Notes: generated by a model from the sequence alone, not told the origin. A stretch of DNA of 42,579 nt from an uncultured Alphaproteobacteria bacterium (GCA_944390375.1 CALXPZ010000077.1:1-42579), one strand, 5' to 3'; positions 23,510 through 32,399 are shown, counted from the first letter of the stretch. Program-made: numbers and translations.

Positions 23510-24214
23510 ATGGTAAATCCTGTTAAGATCGGCGGTGTTGAAACTTTCAGCACCGTCGATTTTCCTGATAAGATAGCGGCTGTTGTTTTTATGCAGGGGT
23601 GCCCGTGGCGCTGCCCGTTTTGTCATAATGCTTTTTTGCAGGACGGATCGGCGGCGGACAATTTTATCTGGGAAAATTTTATTAAATTTCTGAATACCCG
23701 GCGCGGCATTTTGGACGGCGTTGTTTTCTCCGGCGGCGAACCGCTGATGCAAAACGGGCTGTCTTCTGCGATCAGGGAAGTCCGGGAAATGGGCTTTTTG
23801 ATCGGGCTGCATACCGGCGGCTACCGTCCGCAGCACTTGGCAGAAGTGTTGCCGCTGGTCGACTGGGTCGGTTTTGACATCAAAGCCCCGCTTTCGGAAG
23901 AAAAATACAAAATCGCCATCGGCGGCGTCAATCACTTGAAAGAAGTCAAAGAAAGTCTGCACCTGCTTTTGGAGAGCAAGGTCGATTTTGAGTGCCGCAC
24001 CACCTGTGATCCCAGGATATTGACGATAGCCGACATCTATGCGATTGCGGACGAACTTGCGGCCGCGGGAGTAAAAAAATACTTTTTACAGAAATACCGC
24101 CCGGTGGAAAGCGACAAGACGACAAGCGATGCCGACTGCGAGCAGTTTTTCCTCGATGCCGGTCTGACGGATCATCTGCGGAAGATTTTTCCGGTGTTTG
24201 ATGTTCGTCGGTGA
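23510..24214 (+). CDS. nrdG: Anaerobic ribonucleotide reductase activating protein (radical SAM)
   Basis: The 234-residue protein carries the radical-SAM cluster motif CPWRCPFC (Cys31, 35, 38: CxxxCxxC) after FMQG. It continues with VFSGGEPLMQ for SAM binding and the GFDIKAPLSEEKY region. It is the longer NrdG form that resembles glycyl-radical activases such as PflA. It reductively cleaves SAM to place the radical on the reductase, here presumably on Gly27 of the small subunit. The start is 12 bases after that gene's stop with a weak ribosome site, so coupled translation is likely. A strong terminator ends the operon. Confidence 0.93.
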   Translation: MVNPVKIGGVETFSTVDFPDKIAAVVFMQGCPWRCPFCHNAFLQDGSAADNFIWENFIKFLNTRRGILDGVVFSGGEPLMQNGLSSAIREVREMGFLIGLHTGGYRPQHLAEVLPLVDWVGFDIKAPLSEEKYKIAIGGVNHLKEVKESLHLLLESKVDFECRTTCDPRILTIADIYAIADELAAAGVKKYFLQKYRPVESDKTTSDADCEQFFLDAGLTDHLRKIFPVFDVRR

Positions 24215-24246
24215 AAGTTTTTAAAAAAAAGTACGAATATTTAAAT

Positions 24247-24275
24247 AAAAAGAGCTGCTCTTCGGGCAGCTCTTT
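24247..24275 (+). terminator. Terminator of the nrdD-nrdG operon
   Basis: AAAAGAGCTGC and GGCAGCTCTTTT pair around TCTTCG, ending in T residues. Confidence 0.88.
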
Positions 24276-24365
24276 TACTTTCGATTCTGATGAAGATTCA
24301 ACAAAAAACTAGACAAAAATATTTTTTTGTGATATGAGTTATTATAAGGAAAAGGAGGGCGGGAC

Positions 24366-26090
24366 ATGGAAAATCTGAATCTGACTGCTCAGGAAATTGA
24401 AGAAATAAACGCGATCATCGAGCGGGTAAAGCAGACAGGAGCGTACAAAAACTATCTTGAGGGCGTGCGGGTCATGTCTAAAAGAGCGGACCAGCTTCCC
24501 GGCGAAGGAGACGCTTTTTCCAAAATCGGTGCCGCCCTGCAAAAAGATAATCCGCCCGCTTTTTTACGGCCTTTGCTCCGCGGACAGGAAAAAATCGGCA
24601 ACACCCTGCGGTCCGAACTTAAACAGAAAAGAATGCAGAGGTTGCTGAAAAACGAAGAATTTAACCAATTTTTATATGGAAAGCTTTATATTGAAACTCA
24701 AAAAGCCACAACACAACAGGAGGACGAAATGAGCAATACGGAACAAAATCAGACAGAAAACCAGAATACGGAACTGTTCCAGCGTCCGGATTATGATGCG
24801 GCGTTTTATGAGAGCGAACAGTTTAAAAAGCTTGGGTTGGACAAAGATCTGACCGCCGAGGAATTAAAAAAACTGACCGAAGAATACGAAAAATGGCGTG
24901 AAGGTCAAAAGCAGGAAGACCAAAACGAAGGTGAAAATGAAAACGCCGATGCGGAAAATGCCGGCGAAGGAAATGGTGAAAATGAAAGCGCCGAGGCGGA
25001 AAATGCCGAAAACGCCAATGAAGGCGCCGACGGCTTAGAGGAAGAGAATACGGGCGAACCTCTTGCCGAAGAAAACAACGATGAACAAAATTCTGCCGCA
25101 GAAGAAACTTCAACTGCTTTGGAGATAAGCAGCGAAGATGAAAACGATTCTCGTACAAACGAGCAAGCCGAACCCGAGTGGGTGGAAAGATATAATGCCA
25201 CTCTGCTGAGGTGGGGTGAGGAAAACAACGACGAGTGGACCCGCGACAACGAAGAGGATGAAAACGGAGCCCGCCCCGTTGGTTTGAAAGGAAAATTCAA
25301 AAGTGGCGTTAAGCTGCACTATACGGCCGAGGACAAAGTTTCCGTCAAAGCGCCGGAAGGTCAGCAGATTTCGGCAGAGCATTTTGCTGCCGTGATTGCC
25401 CTTGCCAAAGAAAACGGACAGGACATCAAACTGGGACAAACAATGAGTCCGGAGTTCAAATCCGCGCTGATTGAGGCCTGTGCCAAAGGCGGTATTGAGA
25501 TGCAGGGCTTAAGCGAAGAAGACAAACGCCTTTATGAAAATTTTGCCCCGAAAGCCGAAGAACGGGCAGAAGAACGGACGGAAGAAAACAATGACAGACC
25601 CCAAACCCGTGCGGCGGTCGTAAAAGACACCGATGAACACGGCAATCCACTTTACAAAGTCAACCCGCGTATTGTCGAGGGCTGGCTGTCCATGTATAGG
25701 AACAAGGCTACAGACAGTAAAACTTTTGACAAAGAAATCGCAACTTTTGAAAAACAACTTGCCGGCGGTGCATATCAGGTAACCGGTGAAGAAAAGGCAA
25801 GGGCGCAGCTTTTGATGATGAAATATGTACAGGCCATGGGCAAAGGCGACAAAGAACAGGCCGAGCAGTGTGTAACCGCCCTGCAGAGATACGGAGCCGA
25901 TACGATCGTCCGCAACCCGGAGCCTGACGGCAAAGACGTAATAACAACCAAGCCTTATGGTGAACGTTCCGATGAAGAAAAGGCAAAAATTGATGCCGCC
26001 ACCGAAAAACTGTTGCCCAAAAAAGCGCAAGAGTACGATCCGGCGGTTATGCGGGCGATTATGAATGCCCGCGGACAAAGTCGGGAATAA
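24366..26090 (+). CDS. Large acidic protein with LPD7-like segment, 574 residues
   Basis: I cannot assign a function. The N-terminal 120 residues are a charged helical domain. Residues about 122-290 are an extremely Glu/Asn/Ala-rich low-complexity linker. Residues about 334-400 (ISAEHFAAVIALAKENGQD, then EFKSALIEACAKGGIEMQGL and SEEDKRLY) resemble the LPD7 domain found in large polyvalent proteins of mobile elements, by pattern only. A helical C-terminal region follows to the end. There is no signal peptide. The first ATG has an AAAAGGAGGGCGGG ribosome site. A second in-frame ATG at 24729 has a perfect AGGAGG 5 bases upstream, so a shorter 453-residue form could also be made. Confidence 0.75.
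   Translation: MENLNLTAQEIEEINAIIERVKQTGAYKNYLEGVRVMSKRADQLPGEGDAFSKIGAALQKDNPPAFLRPLLRGQEKIGNTLRSELKQKRMQRLLKNEEFNQFLYGKLYIETQKATTQQEDEMSNTEQNQTENQNTELFQRPDYDAAFYESEQFKKLGLDKDLTAEELKKLTEEYEKWREGQKQEDQNEGENENADAENAGEGNGENESAEAENAENANEGADGLEEENTGEPLAEENNDEQNSAAEETSTALEISSEDENDSRTNEQAEPEWVERYNATLLRWGEENNDEWTRDNEEDENGARPVGLKGKFKSGVKLHYTAEDKVSVKAPEGQQISAEHFAAVIALAKENGQDIKLGQTMSPEFKSALIEACAKGGIEMQGLSEEDKRLYENFAPKAEERAEERTEENNDRPQTRAAVVKDTDEHGNPLYKVNPRIVEGWLSMYRNKATDSKTFDKEIATFEKQLAGGAYQVTGEEKARAQLLMMKYVQAMGKGDKEQAEQCVTALQRYGADTIVRNPEPDGKDVITTKPYGERSDEEKAKIDAATEKLLPKKAQEYDPAVMRAIMNARGQSRE
24718..24731 (+). promoter_or_regulatory. Internal ribosome binding site and start
   Basis: AGGAGG (24718-24723) precedes an in-frame ATG (24729-24731) by 5 bases inside the 24366 gene, at codon 122. 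The downstream form would begin MSNTEQNQTENQ, exactly at the low-complexity linker. Confidence 0.5.
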
Positions 26091-26159
26091 AAGGTTTGCA
26101 AATACAAAATACCGATTATTAAAAATTTGTAAAAGAATACAAAAATTGACAAAAAATAC

Positions 26160-26196
26160 TTGCCAGTACGCGGTTTCTATGCTATAGTACTGGCAA
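26160..26196 (+). promoter_or_regulatory. Promoter embedded in a 10-base perfect inverted repeat
   Basis: TTGCCA (26160-26165), 17-base spacer and TATAGT (26183-26188) form a good sigma-70 promoter. The arms TTGCCAGTAC (26160-26169) and GTACTGGCAA (26187-26196) are a perfect inverted repeat covering the -35 on one side and the -10/start region on the other. No T run follows, so it is an operator candidate rather than a terminator. Confidence 0.7.
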
Positions 26197-26232
26197 ATAT
26201 GACAAAAATGGCAATTTTCAGGAGGTAAACTC

Positions 26233-28785
26233 ATGGCAATGAATGCTCAAGCAGCGGCTGAACAGATCAGAAACGGCGATTTTACTAATGCCGATGAATT
26301 GTATGATGCTCTGAATGGTCAGAAAGAATTTAGCAAAGAATTTGACCAGCTTCTGCAACACATTGAAACAAAGGTAAAGTTAGATATAAGTTTGTATTCG
26401 GATCTGGCAACTTCTGCCCGGTCTGTTGACGAGCTGAGCGCGGAGGTTAATCCGCTGAACGAAAAGGATCCGGCCTTTGCCGATGCCCGCGCCAGACTGG
26501 CAAATGTTGAACTGTATCAAACCGTAAAAGAAAAAGGCGCAGATGTCGTTAAAACTGTAGATGGCAAAGAACGCGATCAGATGATTGCGCAGATTGTCGC
26601 GGCTGCCAAACTGGAGGCCGACAGCGAACTTCGCGGTGCCAGCAGCCCGGAATCGCCGGTGGCCAAAGCATTTATGAACGAAAAAAACGAAGACCGCCGG
26701 AAAGCTATTTATCAAAAGACCCTGAACGAAAAAATTGATCTTGCCCTTCTGCAGAGCTTTTTGGTCAGCGAAGAGAAAAAGATCAATGAAGAAATGGCTC
26801 AAAAATATGCGGGCGACGAGAAAAAAGCGACCGAAGAAGCAAAAATCCTGATTTCTGCCCGCACCAAAGAGCTTAAAACAAAAATTGCCAACCTTGGCAG
26901 GGCGGGAGCCGAAAAAGTTAAAATCAATGTTGAAGGCGCCCTCGGCTATTGTGCCCAGACGGCCGCTCTTGCCGAAAAACGTTTAAACGAGTATAAGACC
27001 AATGTCAAAAAAATAGCCGACCGTATCAACAAAGGTTTTGCCAAATTAAAAGACAAAAGCAAAGAGCTGCGCAGCAACTGGCAGAAAGCCAGAGCCGGTG
27101 CCAACAAAATCTTTGAAAAATGCAACGAGAGAATGGCCAACGGCATAACCTCTTTCAACGAAGGTTGTAAACAGATCTGGAAAAATAAATACGAAATAGC
27201 CTTAAACGTTGCCAAAGCATTAAATAAAAACAAATACGAAATCGGAGCCGATATGGTTGCTGCCGCAGGTTTTGCGTTAGCGGTCGGCACCGGTGGCACG
27301 GCGGCTTTGGTCGGCGGTACGGCTTACGCGGCTTATACAATCGGTCGACGGGTTTTGTACGAAGCCTATAAACAGAAAAAAGAACACCCGGATAAAAGCT
27401 ATAAAGAAATTTATAAAAATCCGAAATTTATCAGCAAAACCGTATTTTCGGTTGCTGCTGCGGCTCTGAGTTGGGGCATTGCCTCCACCGCGGCCGAAGC
27501 CGGTGCCAATGTGGCCACCCAGACGGCGGCGGAAGTATCCAAGCAGCTGGCTGCGCAAAGACTGCTGCGCCGGACGGTAACGATGGTTGGTGCCGTAACC
27601 AGCAATGTCGTCGGCGTGGCAACGGCCAAAGATGCCGAAGAGCGCAAAAAAGAATGGAAGAGCTTAGGCCTGTCTGCTGTCGGCGCCGGGGTTGTTATGT
27701 GGCTTGCATCCTGTGATAATAATGGCGGCCGTCCGACGGAAAAACTCAGAATGCCGGGAGAAAACGTTGCCGAACAGGATACCGTAACAACGGATACCGC
27801 CCGTGTTGCTCAGCAGCCGGTTCAGGAAGTTGTATCTGAAGATCAGAAACCGGAGCCTGGTCTGGCATCAGAGGAGCATGATGATATGCCCGAGATGAAA
27901 GAATTTCCGGATCAGTGGAATAAGGACATGGGTATCAGCAAACGCCAGTTTGAAACCTTAAAAAGCTGGTACGACAAGCTGGATACGACCAACGGCGAAG
28001 GCATGGATCGTTTTTACAGCCACGCGTCGCACTATGCTGCCGAATTGAGCATCGATTCCGACAATCCGATGACGGCGGAACAGGTATTGTTCAAATTCTC
28101 CCGTCTGGCGGCGATCACTTCGGTTAAAAGCGGTGAATACGGCACCATCGGTACCGGTTCGCTCGGGACACAGCTGAACGACATTTATCATTTGCTGGGC
28201 TGCGGCGACAAGTTGACGGCCGAACAGATGGAAGTTGCCCGCAAAACGCTGGATATTTGTACCTTAAACGAAGCCGGCCGCGCCGACGGCCGTATGGATG
28301 CCGAAAAATTCTTTGCCGTTGCCGGTGCGGGATACAGAGGTTTGCCGGTTGATGAAGACGGCACCCTGACCATGACCCGCCGTATCCGGGTTATCGGCGA
28401 AGGCACCAACTGTCCGGAAGACAGACGGGTAATGTATGAAGAAGTCGGTGGTGAAGAGAGAAAACCCGAACCGGTTGAAGTTGAGCCCGTTCCGGCCAAT
28501 GTCGTCAAAGAAGACAACGTCGGTGAGGACGTACGGCTTGAACTGGAGGCCGATGATTTAGGCAAAGGCGGTGATGAAGAGATTACCGCGGCGCCGGAAC
28601 CGGAAGAAAAAATCATCGTCGGGGCAACTTCCCAGATGGGTGAGCGTCCGGGGTATGAAGGCGCCCGCGCTGCTCAAAATCTGCAGGAAGGCTCTCCGGA
28701 AGCGGATGCTGCCGCCAGCGGCCGTAAAAAGAAATTGACCAGCCGGATGCTGGAAGAACTGAGATCTCAGGGATTGGTCAAATAA
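26233..28785 (+). CDS. Large protein with central hydrophobic cluster, 850 residues
   Basis: The function is unknown. The N-terminal roughly 335 residues are charged helix. Four Ala/Gly-rich hydrophobic segments follow at about 340-370, 403-428, 448-466 and 477-494; the last ends in WLASC, which looks like a lipobox but is internal. After a Pro/Glu linker, a globular domain (about 555-720) contains several conserved-looking Gly/Asp turns (SGEYGTIGTGSLG and GRADGRMDAEKFF), followed by an acidic tail and a basic end. The hydrophobic cluster in an otherwise soluble protein recalls membrane-inserting proteins, but there is no N-terminal signal. The ribosome site AGGAGGT is perfect. The promoter lies inside an inverted repeat. 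A strong terminator makes it a single unit. Confidence 0.75.
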   Translation: MAMNAQAAAEQIRNGDFTNADELYDALNGQKEFSKEFDQLLQHIETKVKLDISLYSDLATSARSVDELSAEVNPLNEKDPAFADARARLANVELYQTVKEKGADVVKTVDGKERDQMIAQIVAAAKLEADSELRGASSPESPVAKAFMNEKNEDRRKAIYQKTLNEKIDLALLQSFLVSEEKKINEEMAQKYAGDEKKATEEAKILISARTKELKTKIANLGRAGAEKVKINVEGALGYCAQTAALAEKRLNEYKTNVKKIADRINKGFAKLKDKSKELRSNWQKARAGANKIFEKCNERMANGITSFNEGCKQIWKNKYEIALNVAKALNKNKYEIGADMVAAAGFALAVGTGGTAALVGGTAYAAYTIGRRVLYEAYKQKKEHPDKSYKEIYKNPKFISKTVFSVAAAALSWGIASTAAEAGANVATQTAAEVSKQLAAQRLLRRTVTMVGAVTSNVVGVATAKDAEERKKEWKSLGLSAVGAGVVMWLASCDNNGGRPTEKLRMPGENVAEQDTVTTDTARVAQQPVQEVVSEDQKPEPGLASEEHDDMPEMKEFPDQWNKDMGISKRQFETLKSWYDKLDTTNGEGMDRFYSHASHYAAELSIDSDNPMTAEQVLFKFSRLAAITSVKSGEYGTIGTGSLGTQLNDIYHLLGCGDKLTAEQMEVARKTLDICTLNEAGRADGRMDAEKFFAVAGAGYRGLPVDEDGTLTMTRRIRVIGEGTNCPEDRRVMYEEVGGEERKPEPVEVEPVPANVVKEDNVGEDVRLELEADDLGKGGDEEITAAPEPEEKIIVGATSQMGERPGYEGARAAQNLQEGSPEADAAASGRKKKLTSRMLEELRSQGLVK

Positions 28786-28800
28786 TCCGGAATAAATTAT

Positions 28801-28829
28801 AAAAAAACCGCCGTAACGGCGGTTTTTTT
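28801..28829. terminator. Bidirectional terminator between the 850-residue gene and alr
   Basis: AAAAAAACCGCCG and CGGCGGTTTTTTT pair around TAA. Confidence 0.9.
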
Positions 28830-28833
28830 ATGA

Positions 28834-29919
28834 CTATAGATAACGTCTGACAAAACGCGGGTTTTTCCCGATTCGCGAAAGCACTTCATAGCTGATGGTG
28901 CCGGCATCGCGGCCGATGTCGTCAAGGGTATAAAATTCATTGATAACAAAAGCAATATCGCCGACATGGAGATTTTCCACTTCGGTTATGTCGCAGATAA
29001 TGTTGTCCATCGAAATCCGGCCGATGATGCGGGCTTCCGATGTTTTGCCACCGTTGTAAAAGAAAAGCTTGCCGATATTTGATAACGAGCGGGGAATGCC
29101 GTCGCCGTAGCCGATGGAAACAATGGCGATTTTTCTGTCATCGGCCGCGCGGTAAGTGGCTGAATAGCCGACAAAATCACCGCGGTTCAATTCCGCAATT
29201 TCCAAAACCGGAGCCATCACCCGCACCACCGGCAGCATTTGGTTTTCCCGGTAAGGAGCGGTATTGATGCCGTACATGGCGGCCCCCAGACGGACAACGT
29301 CAAATTGGTAGTTTGAGCCGAGGAAAGTGCCGTCGGAAGCCGACAGACTTGCCGGCAGTTTGGGAAAATATCTTTCTCTCAGGCGGTTAAAATTCTGCAA
29401 CTGGTGTTCATTCATAAAATGGTCTTTTTCGTCGGCGCAGGCAAGATGCGAAAGCACCATTGAAAACAAATCACGGTCGTCGGGGCTCATTTCCGCCAGA
29501 TCGTGCTCGCGGAATCCCAGACGATTTAAGCCCGTTTCGATCTGGATAACCGGTTTTATTCCGTCGATTTTATGCTCTTTCCAGAACTTCAGTTGCTCTT
29601 TTGAGGCAATAACCGGTATCAGCCGGGCTTTGTTGAAAGATTCCAGGCTGTCTTCCCCGATTCCCTGCAAAACATAAATTTTGGCATTGGGAACGTGGGG
29701 GCGGATTTTTTCGCCTTCAATGCCGTGGGCAACAAAAAAGCTCCGGCAGCCGGCTTTGTCATAGAGGCGTTTGGCAACGATTTCCGAACCCAGGCCGTAA
29801 GCATCATCCTTCACCACGGCCGCAGCTTCCGCATTTTTGGCCAAAGCCTTCAAAAAGCGATAATTCTTTTCCAGGTTGTCTAAATTGATCTCTAAAATCG
29901 GTCTTGTCAAAATACTCAT
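28834..29919 (-). CDS. alr: Alanine racemase
   Basis: The 361-residue PLP enzyme converts L-alanine to D-alanine for peptidoglycan. The PLP lysine lies in AAVVKDDAYGLGS (Lys37), a variant of the usual VKANAYGHG. Other family motifs are NRLGF, FDVVRLGAAMYG, the catalytic-tyrosine region VGYSATYRA (canonical GYGGTY), SIGYGDGIPR and the RISMDNIICDI segment. Both fold-III barrel and C-terminal beta domain are complete. The ATG at 29919 is chosen because upstream sequence belongs to the divergent tatD promoter region. It is a single gene ending at a shared terminator. Confidence 0.94.
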   Translation of the reverse strand: MSILTRPILEINLDNLEKNYRFLKALAKNAEAAAVVKDDAYGLGSEIVAKRLYDKAGCRSFFVAHGIEGEKIRPHVPNAKIYVLQGIGEDSLESFNKARLIPVIASKEQLKFWKEHKIDGIKPVIQIETGLNRLGFREHDLAEMSPDDRDLFSMVLSHLACADEKDHFMNEHQLQNFNRLRERYFPKLPASLSASDGTFLGSNYQFDVVRLGAAMYGINTAPYRENQMLPVVRVMAPVLEIAELNRGDFVGYSATYRAADDRKIAIVSIGYGDGIPRSLSNIGKLFFYNGGKTSEARIIGRISMDNIICDITEVENLHVGDIAFVINEFYTLDDIGRDAGTISYEVLSRIGKNPRFVRRYL

Positions 29920-29978
29920 CTCTGCTTATTATCCTTCCCGTCAGAAACAATTTTTTTATAAAAAGAAAGTCAAATTGC

Positions 29979-30722
29979 ATGAATTTTACCGATATGCACA
30001 TTCACTTGCAAGATTATAAAGCAAACTGTGCAACGGATATTATTGCCGCTGCCCGGGCGGTCGGGGTTTCCCGTTTGGTTTGTGCGGCTACGTCGGAAGA
30101 TGACTGGCCGGCGGTTTCGGCATTGGCGCGGCAGTATCCGCAAACGGTGATTCCGGCATTTGGCCTTCATCCCTGGTATGCGGGCAATGCTGCCGCCGGT
30201 TGGATTGAACGCCTGCGCGACTGCCTGAGCGCCTGGCCGCAGGCGCTGATCGGCGAGTGCGGCCTGGACGGACTGAAAGAAAACAGGGAAAAACAGACGG
30301 AGGTATTTGCCGCCCAAGTCGCTCTGGCCGAAGAAATGCATCGTCCGCTCATTATCCACGCGGTCAGGGCGGTGCCGCTGTTGGCCGGGTTCTGGCCGCA
30401 CCTTCCGGAGCGTTTTATGATTCATTCTTTTAACGGTCGTCCGGAACATTTGCTGCCTATATTGAAATACGGCGGTTATGTGTCTTTTTCCGCCTCTGTT
30501 TTGAAAAATAGAGATGCTGCGGATATTGTCCGCCTGGTGCCGGAAAACAGAATTTTGCTTGAAACCGACGGCCCTTATCAGAGCCCGCGGAAAACGGAGG
30601 AACAGACACCGCTTTTTTTGCCGGAACTGTTGCGGAATATGGCGTTTTGGCGGCAGACGGAACCGGCCCGGCTGGCGGCGGCGATAGAATGTAATGCGGA
30701 AAGGTTTATCTATGGAAAATAA
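29979..30722 (+). CDS. TatD family metal-dependent hydrolase
   Basis: The 247-residue TIM-barrel protein shows the TatD metal ligands: DMHIHL (HxH near the start), GECGLD with the bridging Glu, LIIHA (His) and MIHSF (His), and ETDGPY with the final Asp. TatD-type enzymes are DNases or 3'-5' exonucleases; the exact substrate of this member is not determined. The chosen ATG matches the normal start just before the metal-binding HxH. An in-frame TTG at 29904 lies in the divergent alr start and is rejected. Its last 11 bases overlap tcdA, so translation is coupled. Confidence 0.9.
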   Translation: MNFTDMHIHLQDYKANCATDIIAAARAVGVSRLVCAATSEDDWPAVSALARQYPQTVIPAFGLHPWYAGNAAAGWIERLRDCLSAWPQALIGECGLDGLKENREKQTEVFAAQVALAEEMHRPLIIHAVRAVPLLAGFWPHLPERFMIHSFNGRPEHLLPILKYGGYVSFSASVLKNRDAADIVRLVPENRILLETDGPYQSPRKTEEQTPLFLPELLRNMAFWRQTEPARLAAAIECNAERFIYGK

Positions 30723-31455
30723 AAGATTTGGCCGCACGCGGGCGCTGCTCGGCGAAGAAAATTTTGCCCGCCTGCAAAAATCGTCGGTGATGATTGTCGG
30801 CCTCGGCGCCGTCGGCGGCTATGTGATGGAGGCGCTTGCCCGTGCCGGGGTCGGCCGCCTGGTTTTGGTCGATTTTGACAAAGTGGAAGAAAGCAATATC
30901 AACCGGCAGATTTTGGCTTTGGGCTCAACGGTCGGCCGCAAAAAAGGAGAACTTGCCGCTGCCCGTGTCCGTGACATCAATCCCGCCTGCGAAGTGGTGG
31001 TCAAAGATATGTTTGTCAATGCCGGAAATTTGCCGGAATTGTTGGCGGAACCGGTCGATCTGGTTGTTGATGCCATCGATTCGCTTAATCCCAAATGTTG
31101 CCTGATGGAAGCTTTGCTGCAAAAAGGAGTGCCTTTTATTTCTTCCATGGGAGCGGCTTTAAAAACCGATCCCTCGATGATCCGGCTGCAAACGCTTGAT
31201 CAAACGCGTAACTGCCCGCTGGCACGTTTTATCCGTAAAAGGCTGAAACGCCGCGGCTGTGATTTAAAAAAGATTGTCTGCGTTTCATCGGACGAGGTTG
31301 TTTCCGTGCCTTCCGGCGCGCTGTTTATGGAAGACAAGCCTTCGGACGGCGGCAGGGCGCGTCATACGATGGGCTCTTTGCCGACGGTAACCGGCATTTT
31401 CGGGCTGGTTATTGCCAACGAGGCAATCATGCGTTTGTCCGGCCGCAAATCGTGA
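30712..31455 (+). CDS. tcdA: tRNA threonylcarbamoyladenosine dehydratase (TcdA/CsdL)
   Basis: The 247-residue ThiF/E1-like protein begins ENKRFGRTRALLG. It has the ATP-binding motif VMIVGLGAVGGYVMEALARAGVGRLVLVDFD (residues about 26-56), followed by SNINRQ, the DAIDS adenylate loop and the TVTGIFGLVIANEAI C-terminal helix. It forms the cyclic ct6A version of t6A37 in ANN-decoding tRNAs. I use the ATG at 30712, with GGAAAGG upstream inside tatD. An earlier in-frame ATG at 30694 would place that ribosome site within the coding sequence. It overlaps tatD by 11 bases. Confidence 0.92.
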   Translation: MENKRFGRTRALLGEENFARLQKSSVMIVGLGAVGGYVMEALARAGVGRLVLVDFDKVEESNINRQILALGSTVGRKKGELAAARVRDINPACEVVVKDMFVNAGNLPELLAEPVDLVVDAIDSLNPKCCLMEALLQKGVPFISSMGAALKTDPSMIRLQTLDQTRNCPLARFIRKRLKRRGCDLKKIVCVSSDEVVSVPSGALFMEDKPSDGGRARHTMGSLPTVTGIFGLVIANEAIMRLSGRKS

Positions 31456-31535
31456 TAAAAAGCGCAATTTAAATTATTTTTTAATAATGCTCTGTTATGG
31501 TGGAAAATAATGTAAAAAACAAAGAGAGTTTTTCC

Positions 31536-32399
31536 ATGAAGATGATTAAGCCGATCGTCAATCTTTCCAAGATAACGGATGCGTACGACGCTGTTCTCTG
31601 CGGTTTTAACGGCGTACTTCATGATGGTGTTTCTTTTATTCCGGAAGCTGTGAAGGCTCTTGCCGGTTTATATAAAAACAACAAAAAAATTGTGATTTTG
31701 AGCAACACCGCCTGCCGGGTTGAAGAACTGGCGGACAAAATGCACCGCGCCGGTGTTTCTCCCCGTTTGCTGACGGCGGCGGTTACGGCCGGCGAGATAC
31801 TGCATTACGGGCTGTCCTCGGGGCAGGGGGCTTTTGCCGGGCTGGGCAAAAATTATTTCAACCTAGGCGAGGCCGGCGATGTTTCCGTTTTCCAAGGGCT
31901 TGGCTATGCTGCGGTGTCCGATCCCGCAAAAGCGGATTTCCTTTATATCGGCAGTTTGCCGGCCGGCCGCTCGGCAGAGGATTATATTGATGTCTTAAGT
32001 CATGCCGCCAGCCTCGGTCTGCCGCTTTTATGTGCGGGCAATGACACGTCCGTCGTTGCGGGCGAAGAGGTGGTTGCCGCATCCGGTGCGGTTGCCGAGC
32101 AATATGCCGTTTTGGGCGGTCGGATTATCACTGCCGGAAAACCCGATGCCCGGGTTGTCGACTATGCGCTGGCTGCGTTCGGGGATATTGACCGTAAACG
32201 GATTTTGCTGATCGGCGACAATATGGCGTCCGATATTCGGGCGGCCGCGGCGGCGGGAATTTCCGGTTGTCTGGTCAGCAAGGGCATTCACAGCGGCTTT
32301 TTGGGAGAAGGCTACATTCCCGATGTTACCAAAACCAGAGAATTGGGCAATATGCTGGAAGCCTGTCCCGATTATGTCATTTCCAAACTCCGCTGGTAG
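31536..32399 (+). CDS. HAD-IIA family protein lacking the catalytic nucleophile
   Basis: The 287-residue protein (start at ATG 31536 with AAAGAGAG upstream; an earlier ATG at 31497 lacks a ribosome site) matches the NagD-like HAD-IIA group (TIGR01459 type). Motif I should read DxWGVxHDG but reads CGFNGVLHDG: the nucleophilic Asp is Gly23 and the second position is Asn25. Motif II (ILSNTA), the cap, motif III (GKPDARVVDYAL) and motif IV (IGDNMASD) are kept. Loss of the Asp predicts no phosphatase activity through the usual aspartyl-phosphate, so it may be a pseudoenzyme or binding protein. It follows tcdA by about 80 bases. Confidence 0.85.
   Translation: MKMIKPIVNLSKITDAYDAVLCGFNGVLHDGVSFIPEAVKALAGLYKNNKKIVILSNTACRVEELADKMHRAGVSPRLLTAAVTAGEILHYGLSSGQGAFAGLGKNYFNLGEAGDVSVFQGLGYAAVSDPAKADFLYIGSLPAGRSAEDYIDVLSHAASLGLPLLCAGNDTSVVAGEEVVAASGAVAEQYAVLGGRIITAGKPDARVVDYALAAFGDIDRKRILLIGDNMASDIRAAAAAGISGCLVSKGIHSGFLGEGYIPDVTKTRELGNMLEACPDYVISKLRW

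Noticed and set aside
29904-29978. N-terminal extension of the TatD protein
   Set aside because: It begins with a TTG inside the divergent alr start region; the ATG at 29979 gives the normal TatD N terminus.
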